Below are positions 45,064 to 52,215 of a DNA stretch of 64,000 nt, piece after piece (within the stretch, counting starts at the first letter, position 1; each line of letters starts with the position of its first letter). Source of the stretch: Bog-473 sp963755495 (GTDB taxonomy: Bacteria > Actinomycetota > Acidimicrobiia > Acidimicrobiales > RAAP-2). The DNA lies in assembly GCA_963755495.1 (NCBI GenBank), contig CAVWJS010000006.1, positions 1,302,001 through 1,366,000 on the forward strand. Direction: 5' to 3'. The notes beneath the pieces are model-generated. The model ran no database searches. It worked only from the letters and a program-made list of their open reading frames with translations, and was not told where the DNA came from. The position numbers were made by a program, and so were the translations under genes.

Positions 45064-45242
45064 CCCTGAGCTGCCGCACGAAGCCGCCAACAACGTTGAT
45101 ATGAAGAATCCGCCGATCTGGCCGGGCGATTGAACGACGAGATTGGGGCAGGACGGCGCGTGCCCTGTGCGGTGTGACGTGAGTGACAGCATGAAGGGAG
45201 GGCCAGATGTGGAGATGGCGACGCGATACCACGGAGAGTACA

Positions 45243-45623
45243 ATGGCGGCCGAGTGCTCGGCCTTCTTGAGCGGAACGTTCGCAGAACAGTTGGAGACGC
45301 AAGGGCTACCGGTTCCCGTCTGGGCTTGGACCAATCTTTTGGCTCACGGTACCGAAGCGCTAATCCTCGAAAGCATCGGCCAACCCTTTCGACACCGGCT
45401 ACTCGCTCGGAATTGGTGGATGGCGAGGGCTGCACTGGCGGACATCGTGCTCGATCTCACGCACTGGAGCAGCTCGCTTCCTGAGCTGCAAGAATCCGTG
45501 CTCGTCCCACTCGAGCTCGACTTGGCCTCACGTCCAGAAACCTCCCTGTGGAGCCCACGGCAGTGGGAAGATGCAGTCACCCTTGCCCTGCGCCACCAGA
45601 ACCAGACCGACCGGTCCTTGTGA
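45243..45623 (+). CDS. Uncharacterised protein (126 aa)
   Basis: The ATG at 45243 (MAAECSAFLSGTF) is preceded by GGAGAG and is preferred to an upstream in-frame start at 45207. The protein is mostly helical and Trp-rich (LPVPVWAWTNLLAHGTEALI, RNWWMARAALADIVLDLTHW), with a Glu/Leu-rich middle. No membrane segment is convincing and I cannot name a family. It may be co-transcribed with the small box-controlled gene 180 bp upstream. Confidence 0.6.
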   Translation: MAAECSAFLSGTFAEQLETQGLPVPVWAWTNLLAHGTEALILESIGQPFRHRLLARNWWMARAALADIVLDLTHWSSSLPELQESVLVPLELDLASRPETSLWSPRQWEDAVTLALRHQNQTDRSL

Positions 45624-45978
45624 TCCGGTCGTGGCTGTCAAATCACCCGCCCTTTCGATTCAGGCCGAGAGGAGGTCTGTTACGAAGACATCTCCAGCAC
45701 GTTCTGGCACGTGCCCGGCAAATTGAAAGTAACCATCTGAGCGACATCCCGGCCCTAATTACCAAGAGCGTTCCGACGCAAGGACGACCGCCTCCTTATC
45801 CAAGCGAAAAATGGCGAGGACCATCAATGGCGGTGCTTCATCTCCGTCAACCTGACTGTGCATCGTGCTCATCGAGTGATCCGAACTCGTTTTGAGGAGA
45901 TGGAATTGCTCGCTCACCGTTGGCGAGGCCAACGCCGGCGAGGTCAACGTCGGCGCGGTCGAGGCGCGACCCTCCCCG
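45624..45978. other. 355-bp gap with no convincing gene
   Basis: Convergent side of the DUF1918 gene. A minus-strand ORF (45759-45872, MSTMHSQVDGDE then APPLMVLAIFRLDKEAVVLA) and a start-less plus-strand stretch ending EDISSTFWHVPGKLKVTI near 45738 look protein-like but lack ribosome sites; either may be a remnant or a small gene. No box or terminator was seen. Confidence 0.3.
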
Positions 45979-46176
45979 CTAACCAGCTTGTTTGTACGGT
46001 TGGACGGTCGCGTCGGAACCTGGGAAAAAGAGTGTGTCGTGCTCACTGTCCTCCCAGCGAACCAAATACGGAGGAGCACCGTCGGCACCGTGTACCTCTT
46101 TCACCTGGCAATCACGATCAGGCTCATCGATATTGTGACCCCTGATCACGATCCGATCTCCCACTTTGGCTTGCAT
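45979..46176 (-). CDS. DUF1918 domain protein (65 aa)
   Basis: A complete DUF1918 protein: MQAKVGDRIVIRGHNIDEPDR, then CQVKEVHGADGAPPYLVRWEDSE and LFFPGSDATVQ. These SH3-like small proteins are typical of actinobacteria and often sit near stress genes; their ligand is unknown. A DosR-type box lies 55 bp upstream of the ATG, and GGAGG is well placed before it. Confidence 0.92.
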   Translation of the reverse strand: MQAKVGDRIVIRGHNIDEPDRDCQVKEVHGADGAPPYLVRWEDSEHDTLFFPGSDATVQPYKQAG

Positions 46177-46230
46177 GTGAACCTCCTTTCCTCCAACGAC
46201 GATCCTGGTCCGAACGTGGCCACTTCAACA

Positions 46231-46244
46231 GGGCCGAAGGTCCC
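46231..46244. promoter_or_regulatory. DosR/DevR-type box (GGGCCGAAGGTCCC)
   Basis: Full match, 55 bp upstream of the DUF1918 ATG. Identical to the boxes at 5367 and 7755. Confidence 0.78.
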
Positions 46245-46348
46245 TAGCCAGGACGGACTACGAATCTGCTGAACATGCTGTTGGCCCAGGCAATAGCGGC
46301 GGCGCTTTGTCAAGGCGATTCATGGCGCGGACGAGGCAACAGGGACCC

Positions 46349-46362
46349 GGGACCTTTGGCCC
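46349..46362. promoter_or_regulatory. DosR/DevR-type box (GGGACCTTTGGCCC)
   Basis: Full match, ending 36 bp before the chosen ATG (46398) of the next gene; this location argues against starting that gene at 46275. Confidence 0.75.
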
Positions 46363-46397
46363 TAACGCCGGGCGGCGAAGCCCTGTTCCATAGGATC

Positions 46398-46772
46398 ATG
46401 CCTGATCCCACCGTTATTGCAGCGACCTCTTTGGGATATCTGAAGACCGCTGGAGCAATGGGCCGTGAGGAGACAGTGGCCCGGATTGCCGCGGCCGCGA
46501 GCGACACCGAGTTAGACGCCGTGCCGAGGACCGACTGCCTCGCGGAGTTGATCACGCGTCTAAGAGCGCTTCTCAAGGCACTACCTGTTGAACTGCGGGG
46601 ATCGTTCGACGGCGAGACCTGGCTCTGTTTCGATTCCGCCGTAACCGGCCTCTATGGAGCGCTGGGCGCGCTCGAAGAAATGGAGCGGAGGCAGCACCAG
46701 TCAAGTCCATCGATCTTCGCCCGCATCATGGTGGAACGAAATGACCCAGATCCTCGACGTGGCGAAGCTTGA
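46398..46772 (+). CDS. Uncharacterised protein (124 aa), box-controlled
   Basis: The start at 46398 (MPDPTVIAATSLGYLKTAG) is chosen because the longer frame from 46275 runs through a DosR-type box; AGGAT precedes it. The product is helical with many Ala and Glu residues (EETVARIAAAASDTELDAV, CLAELITRLRALLKALPVEL) and a C-terminal EEMERRQHQ segment. No motif or membrane span. It precedes a USP on the same strand by ~240 bp and could be co-transcribed with it. Confidence 0.6.
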   Translation: MPDPTVIAATSLGYLKTAGAMGREETVARIAAAASDTELDAVPRTDCLAELITRLRALLKALPVELRGSFDGETWLCFDSAVTGLYGALGALEEMERRQHQSSPSIFARIMVERNDPDPRRGEA

Positions 46773-47010
46773 GCGTCTGGCGTGCCGCCGTCAGCCGTAA
46801 TTTCGATCCTGAGACCTCCAGTCGCCCGCAGCGGCTCTCCCCGTCGTTGTCTCAACTCTCGAAGACGTCTTCGTAAGTTGAACGAGACTGGGATCATGTC
46901 TCATCACGGAGGCCGATTCAAGATCTGCCCTCGGCCGAGATTGATGACTCCAATTCCGTATGGCAAAGAGTGAAGAAGATCACCAGAACCGCATCTCTGA
47001 GGAGGAATAC

Positions 47011-47445
47011 ATGACGAAGGTGGAAGGTCAATCGCATCACCGGATAGTGGTGGGGATAGATGGTTCAAAGTGCTCGCTAGGCGCGTTGCAATGGGCCACA
47101 CAACAGGCGCATCTCACGGGCTCGTCTCTCGAGGTGGTCATGTCATGGGAGTGGCCGCAGTACGGCACTGCCTTTATGCTTCCTGACAACTACGACCCGG
47201 CATCGGATGCACACAAGATACTTGAAGACGCAATCCACAACGTACGAGGTGCATTTCCAGGGGTGAAGTTCAACCCCGTGGTCGTCGAGGGCCATCCCGC
47301 GCCATCATTGGTCGAATCGGCGCGTGGAGCGGACCTTCTCGTTGTCGGGAGTCGTGGGCGTGGCGAGTTCTCCGGCATGCTGCTTGGTTCGGTGAGCGAC
47401 TACTGCGCGCATCACGTGTCGTGTCCCATCACCATCATTCACTGA
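47011..47445 (+). CDS. Universal stress protein (UspA family)
   Basis: A 144-aa USP. GAGGAGG just before the ATG 47011 fixes the start. HRIVVGIDGSKCSLGALQWA, SWEWPQYGTAF and VVGSRGRGEFSGMLLGSVSD (ATP loop) make it a near relative of the USPs at 1182 and 25535. No box lies directly upstream; it may depend on the box at 46349. Confidence 0.93.
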   Translation: MTKVEGQSHHRIVVGIDGSKCSLGALQWATQQAHLTGSSLEVVMSWEWPQYGTAFMLPDNYDPASDAHKILEDAIHNVRGAFPGVKFNPVVVEGHPAPSLVESARGADLLVVGSRGRGEFSGMLLGSVSDYCAHHVSCPITIIH

Positions 47446-47662
47446 CGGCCAGTTTCGAATTAGTTCTCTACAACCTCTGCAGTTCGGCCAACACCTACCA
47501 AGCAGCAAGAGACTCGGTCCGTAGTAGCTGTCACCGGCCTTCCGATCCCCCTCTCTCACGGGCAATCCGACGAATTCGCTGGCGCTGATGATGCCCGACA
47601 CGGGCCGCCCGCAATCAAACAATCATGACCTGACCCTGACAACTAATCCAGATCGCTCGTCC

Positions 47663-48802
47663 TCATTCGTGAATCGGAACCCGCCATGTCAAAGTGGTCC
47701 CCCCACTAGGAACACTTTCCACAACGAGACTACCGCGGAGCTTCTCAGCCCGGCGACGCATATTTGCTAATCCCAAGCCACCACCAGTGGTCTTACCTGA
47801 CCTAAAGCCAAGGCCGTTGTCAGCGACGATGAGCTGGCAGTAATCGTCGTCAACCTTCACCCGCACCGTGGCCTCGGTGGCATGGGCATGACGACCGATG
47901 TTGGTGACCGCTTCGCGAACGATAATGAGAAGATGCTCGGCGATCTCATCGGAGATAGCCGAGTCCACGGCACCATCAAATGAACTGTGTACCTCAAGAC
48001 CCACCACTTCGGCCAGATCCCGCAAGAGTGTGATGATCTTGGCCCGGATATCTTGTTCCCCTCCGGTTAAGCCCAGGGCGTAGATGATTGAGCGGAGTTG
48101 GGTGATCGATTCGTCAATTTCGGTGACGACGGTTCCCATTCGACGAGCGATGTCGGCCTCCCGGACGGCACCGGCAATCCCTTGCAATCTGAGACCCGCC
48201 CCGAACAGTCGCTGTATGACCGTATCGTGGAGATCCCGCGCCAATCGGTCCCGTTCGTCGTATATCGCAACTTCTTGGACGCGCTGGTGGAGTCGTGAGT
48301 TCTCGATGGCGATCCCTGCAGCCACAGCCAGCGAGCACACGAGGAGCTCGTCATCACGAGTGAACTCCGACCAGCCAGCCTTGTCAGTCAGATAGAGATT
48401 GCCGTAAATCTCATCGCGCACCTTGATGGGGACACCCAAAAATGATGTCATCGGCGGGTGGCCCGGAGGGAATCCGGATGTCTCGGGGTGAGAGTCGATG
48501 CGAGCAAGGCTCAGGGGAACAGGATTAGCGATGAATACTCCGAGCACTCCCTTGCCGGTCGGGAGGGCACCAATCCGCGTAACTTCGTGAGGCTCGAGAC
48601 CAACCGTGATGAACTCGGCCAAGCCCGTTCGGTCCTCGTTGAGGACCCCGAGCGCGCCATAGCGAGCTCCGGTCATGGACCGAGCTTCCTCCACGACATG
48701 GCGCAACAGGATCGAAAGGTCGAGGTCACCCTCAATGAGCAGCACCGCGTCGAGTATCCGACGCAGCGTGGTGGGATCTTCAATTGAACGATGGGGCATC
48801 AT
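47663..48802 (-). CDS. DevS/DosT-like sensor histidine kinase with one GAF domain
   Basis: About 379 aa. Residues ~12-175 form a GAF domain that matches the heme-binding GAF-A of mycobacterial DosS/DosT closely (ARYGALGVL, GVLGVFIANPVPLSLARIDSHPETSGFPPGHPPM, RDEIYGNLYLTDKAGWSEF). The His of HPPM lies at or next to the position of the heme ligand in those sensors. Then HisKA_3 (ERDRLARDLHDTVIQRLFGAG; phospho-His ~192) and HATPase (IVREAVTNIGRHAHAT, DNGLGF, GGGLGLANM). The second GAF of DosS is missing. Starts at 48802/48799; no box upstream. The partner response regulator is not in the window. Confidence 0.9.
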   Translation of the reverse strand: MMPHRSIEDPTTLRRILDAVLLIEGDLDLSILLRHVVEEARSMTGARYGALGVLNEDRTGLAEFITVGLEPHEVTRIGALPTGKGVLGVFIANPVPLSLARIDSHPETSGFPPGHPPMTSFLGVPIKVRDEIYGNLYLTDKAGWSEFTRDDELLVCSLAVAAGIAIENSRLHQRVQEVAIYDERDRLARDLHDTVIQRLFGAGLRLQGIAGAVREADIARRMGTVVTEIDESITQLRSIIYALGLTGGEQDIRAKIITLLRDLAEVVGLEVHSSFDGAVDSAISDEIAEHLLIIVREAVTNIGRHAHATEATVRVKVDDDYCQLIVADNGLGFRSGKTTGGGLGLANMRRRAEKLRGSLVVESVPSGGTTLTWRVPIHE

Positions 48803-49193
48803 GTGCTTCAGCGATGAGGTCGAGTGGGTAACAGCGGGGACATGGGCTGGCGTATGGCCAGCCACACGTGGCGATGTGGTCGATCTCGCGTTGACCCGCG
48901 CTTTCAAGTTCCGGCGCGCCGTCAACGATCACAGAAGCTCGCTCAATCACTGCACTTGATGATTCCGACAAGATCTTCGACACATTGGATCCAACGCGAT
49001 GGAGAACCGCCTCATCGAAGGTCCTCCCACGTAACTCGGGCCCCGGCGAGGCCACCGACCACACGTCGTGCGCGGCGAGCTGCAAAAGCTGGACTGTGGC
49101 GTCTTCGACAGCTTTATTGGGACCAGCATGGTGGTCCGAGAACTCTCCAGGACTGAACAGTGCAAAGTCTCCTCGGTGGCCGTGAGGGTGCAC
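48780..49193 (-). CDS. Doubtful ORF upstream of the sensor kinase
   Basis: A 137-codon frame from a GTG at 49193, overlapping the kinase start by ~20 bp. The middle part (KAVEDATVQLLQLAAHDVW, FDEAVLHRVGSNVSKILSESSSAVIERASVIVDGAPEL) looks protein-like, as if from a helical domain, but the ends do not, and there is no ribosome site. It may be a real partner of the kinase, a remnant of the lost second GAF/N-terminal part, or non-coding. No other gene fills 48926-49225. Confidence 0.35.
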   Translation of the reverse strand: MHPHGHRGDFALFSPGEFSDHHAGPNKAVEDATVQLLQLAAHDVWSVASPGPELRGRTFDEAVLHRVGSNVSKILSESSSAVIERASVIVDGAPELESAGQREIDHIATCGWPYASPCPRCYPLDLIAEAHDAPSFN

Positions 49194-49225
49194 CGCCGGG
49201 GTCCGGGACGGAAACGCAACCGTTT

Positions 49226-49254
49226 AAAAACCCCTGTTTACCATTGGGGGTTTG
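49226..49254 (-). terminator. Rho-independent terminator of the GAF-ANTAR operon
   Basis: Read on the minus strand: AAACCCCC, 10-nt loop, GGGGTTTTT, i.e. a 7-bp stem (AAACCCC/GGGGTTT) followed by a T-run, 46 bp after the GAF-ANTAR stop at 49300. Fits intrinsic termination of the two-gene minus-strand unit. Confidence 0.65.
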
Positions 49255-49299
49255 TGTGTGCAAGGGCAAGGTATCTTCGTCCCTACCCGTCGCGAAGCG

Positions 49300-50133
49300 T
49301 CAGAGGTCCCGCATGGCTGGCGCTGCCCACGCCTCGGGATCGAGGGTCCCGTCGATGGCGCTCTGAGCGACGTCGGCGAGGCGAATGCTGTGCCGGCGGG
49401 CGTAGTTCCGCAAGCGGGAGAACGCCTCGGTCAGGTCGATCTTTGCTCGCTCAGAGATCACGCCTTTCGCTTGCTCTATGACGATACGGCTCGTGATGGC
49501 ATGGGAGAGCTGCTCGTTTACGCGCTGAGCCTCGCTGGCGGCGCCGTGCTGAATCACGCTGATTGTGGCCAGATCGGCGAATCCGCCAGCGACGATGACG
49601 TCGGCCTCATCCATCGGGGACTCGCCCACGCTAAAGAGGTTCAAAGCGCCGATGGTGGTTTCACGCAATCGAAGGGGAAGGGCGAACACAGATTGAAAGC
49701 CGGCTTCGAGGGCCACGATCGAGAATCGTGGCCAACGGCCAGATCCGTCACGCAGGATCTCGTGTTCGACCGGCTCTCCGGTGTGGTACGCGTCAAGACT
49801 GGGGCCCTCGTGAGCCTGCAGCTCGAACAACTCCACCAGTTGCATGGCCTCACTCGAAGTTGCCACCAACCTCAACTCGCCAGGTGGCGAGGCGAGCATG
49901 ACGCCGGCGGCGGATATACCGAGCATGTCAACACAGCGGTGTGTCAGTCCCGTCAGCAGGTCTACCACATCGAAATCCTCGACCAGATTGTCTGCGATGT
50001 CGACCAAATAGTGAATGATGTTCTGATCTCGAGACGTCTCCACTATGCCTCCTGGGCGTTCGCCCTCGTTGCCTGTCCTGTAGCCAGCGCGTGCGGTTCT
50101 TGGCCGTCGAATCTTACGCTCCTCTGGGATCAT
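49300..50133 (-). CDS. GAF-ANTAR domain regulator (antiterminator type)
   Basis: A 277-aa protein. Residues ~40-190 are a GAF domain (VDLLTGLTHRCVDMLGISAAGVMLASPPG, FELQAHEGPSLDAYHTGEPV, LEAGFQSVFALPLRLRETTIGALNLF). The last ~60 are an ANTAR RNA-binding domain (SRIVIEQAKGVISERAKIDLTEAFSRLRNYARRHSIRLADVAQSAI). Such proteins act on nascent RNA as antiterminators in response to a signal sensed by the GAF domain. The start overlaps the stop of a second, upstream GAF-ANTAR gene (ATGA). A terminator follows at 49226-49254. Confidence 0.92.
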   Translation of the reverse strand: MIPEERKIRRPRTARAGYRTGNEGERPGGIVETSRDQNIIHYLVDIADNLVEDFDVVDLLTGLTHRCVDMLGISAAGVMLASPPGELRLVATSSEAMQLVELFELQAHEGPSLDAYHTGEPVEHEILRDGSGRWPRFSIVALEAGFQSVFALPLRLRETTIGALNLFSVGESPMDEADVIVAGGFADLATISVIQHGAASEAQRVNEQLSHAITSRIVIEQAKGVISERAKIDLTEAFSRLRNYARRHSIRLADVAQSAIDGTLDPEAWAAPAMRDL

Positions 50134-50826
50134 GACAGTTGCAACCTCCTGTGCACAACGTCGTCTGCCACGTCTCTGACCAGGCGATTTTCACTAAAGG
50201 CGTAGGCTCTCAGGCGTACAAGCGCCTCGGTGACGCTCACTCCGAGCTGAACCGAGAGGATGCCCGCCGCATTGTGCACGATCGAATGAAAGTCTGCCGT
50301 CACCTCCAGGTCTTCCGCCACCTTGCCGGGCGGAGCACCCGCTTGCGTGTCGATGACCCGTCTTGCAATTATCTCAGCCATTACCAGGGCGTCGGCATGC
50401 TGATCGTCACTCAAGTGACCGGGTTGATCCTGGTAGAGATGCAGGGCACCGAGCCGGGCCGCACCCTCCCTCAGCGGAAAGCTGAATATGGCCCGGACGC
50501 CCGCCTCCAGCGCCTCCGGTGTAAACGCAAACCAGCGAGGCGTGACAGGGTGGGCCAGATCGGGTTCGAGGACCACCTTGTCGTGGTGGTATGCGTCGAT
50601 ACACGGCCCCTCACCGAGCGTGAACTGGAGCTCGTCGATCAGGTTGGTCACACTGTTGGACGTGCAGTAGAGACCCTTGTGACAAGTCGCCCGACATCAG
50701 CATGGCGCCGGCGCCCGTCACGCCGACAATCTCCGGGGTGACCTCGCACAGGCGAGCGGGCGACCACTCCCCTCGACTCTTGGCTTCCACTGCCGCTATA
50801 ACGCGCGCCCGCCTATCCCCGGGCAT
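50130..50826 (-). CDS. GAF-ANTAR domain regulator, apparent frameshift
   Basis: From ATG 50826 the frame gives the GAF beginning (RGEWSPARLCEVTPEIVGVTGAGAMLMSGDLSQGS) and then departs; the next frame carries on in register (YCTSNSVTNLIDELQFTLGEGPCIDAYHHDKVVLEPDL..., FSFPLREGAARLGALHLY) to an ANTAR-like end (IVHNAAGILSVQLGVSVTEALVRLRAYAF). Without correction only a 173-aa piece from 50651 is intact. One surplus base near 50668-50680 would restore a ~231-aa protein. Its ANTAR lacks the usual EQAKG at the helix start (has NAAGI), so RNA binding may be altered. Co-transcribed with the next gene. Confidence 0.8.
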
Positions 50827-51081
50827 AGGTCGCAGACCTTGGAAGTATGCCGATTGTCGATCTTGTCGTCACCAGCCACTCTCCAAGCTGAAGTAAGCCA
50901 GTCGCAACCGGGTGAACTTGCATCTGTCCGGACTCACATGACACTACTCCTGGTGAAACCACACTTTCTTCCAGGAAGCGGCCGCCCACCGTGGTCTCAC
51001 GTGACGAGGGTCTGATCTCGGAATCAAATCGCCAGAAATCTCGCGTTCCCAGCCCAGCTCGACGCCGGAGAATTTCCCAAG

Positions 51082-51858
51082 GTGAACAACTCGCCAATCC
51101 TTTCCTCCTCGAGCAATCCCTATTGCTCGGAACCTCCCATTGAACATATGTTGAAACCTGTGGTGGCAAGTGTAGAAAGTGACAACCACGGGGCTGGTCC
51201 GAAATCTGCGACTCCACTTCCTGACTTCAGAGCCCTCTTCGAGGCCGCGCCGGGCTGTTATCTGGTGCTGGACCCCCAACTGCATATCGCCGCAGTGAGT
51301 GACGCCTATCTCCTCGCAACCATGACTGAGCGGTCAGAGATTGTGGGACGACATCTCTTTGAAATCTTCCCCGACAATCCCGACGATCCATCTGCCGACG
51401 GCGTTGCCAAGCTCGGTGCGTCTCTGGCTCAGGTTGCTCGCGATCGAATAGCTAACACCATGGATATTCAGCATTACGACATCCGGAGACCACGCAACCA
51501 GGGCGGCGGTTTCGAAGTGCGTTATTGGAGCCCGGTCAACTCGCCCCTTTTGGATTCGGCGGGCGAACTTATCTACATCATCCATTGCGTCGAGGACGTA
51601 ACGGATCAGGTCGTGGCGGAAACGGAGCTGGCGACTGCACGCATCAATCAGGAAGTTCTCACCGAGCGTGATCGCATCGGGCGTGAGCTCAACAACTCGG
51701 TGATTCTCCGTATCTCCGCCAACAGCATGGTTTTGGCAAGCGCAGTAAAGCGCTCGACTGATGCTGACGTAACAGCCAAGATTCAAGAGGTTATAGACGA
51801 CCTCGACGCGACGATTAAAGAGATCCGCTCGACGATTTTCCCGTCACCTTCGGAATGA
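51082..51858 (+). CDS. PAS protein with degenerate HisKA_3-like helix, no ATPase domain
   Basis: A 258-aa protein. Residues ~45-170 form a PAS domain (FRALFEAAPGCYLVLDPQLHIAAVSDAYL..., VGRHLFEIFPDNP, YWSPVNSPLLDSAGELIYIIHCVEDVT). Residues ~193-255 align with the DHp/HisKA_3 helices of DosS-like kinases: ERDRIGRELNNSVILRISAN against the kinase motif RDLHDTVIQRL, and DDLDATIKEIRSTIF at the end. The phospho-acceptor His is Asn here and the ATPase domain is missing, so it cannot autophosphorylate. It could dimerise with or inhibit a DevS-type kinase such as the one at 47663 (inference). Start GTG 51082; ATG 51148 is an alternative. Confidence 0.82.
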   Translation: MNNSPILSSSSNPYCSEPPIEHMLKPVVASVESDNHGAGPKSATPLPDFRALFEAAPGCYLVLDPQLHIAAVSDAYLLATMTERSEIVGRHLFEIFPDNPDDPSADGVAKLGASLAQVARDRIANTMDIQHYDIRRPRNQGGGFEVRYWSPVNSPLLDSAGELIYIIHCVEDVTDQVVAETELATARINQEVLTERDRIGRELNNSVILRISANSMVLASAVKRSTDADVTAKIQEVIDDLDATIKEIRSTIFPSPSE

Positions 51859-52215
51859 TGTGCCAGTATCACAAGTACTTCGCACTCCGTTGATATGCAG
51901 AGGGAATGCGGCTCATGAGCCGCGAGCGAGCCTCGGTACTGAGATACGGTCCCCCGATGCGTCCGGCGATGGAATCCAGGGCATCCGTATCATCCACGCG
52001 CGCGAACTTTGATCCGCGTCCAGCTCCCTCAGTCCGGAGGTTGAGACCCCAGGGCCGCTGCGTCGTGCCGGCTTGTTCAGATCACAGGTCGGGCGGCTGT
52101 CATCGGGCCTGGCCCGTCGTCTATGGCGCCTTAGCTGGCAAAGGTGGCGGCATGGTGACGCCCACTGGCACGTGCCTGACCCCCGGCCGGCGCTTTAGCG
52201 AGACGCCTATCACGC
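51859..52215. other. 357-bp gap with no recognised gene
   Basis: Lies between the PAS gene and the P-type ATPase, same strand. The only open frame (51906-52229) gives an Arg/Pro-rich product without motif and overlaps the ATPase start. No DosR-type box, terminator or repeat was seen; the ATPase promoter should be here. Confidence 0.5.

Noticed and set aside
50821..50834. GGGCATAGGTCGCA near the GAF-ANTAR start
   Set aside because: Looks box-like but lacks a base and the CCC end; treated as chance.
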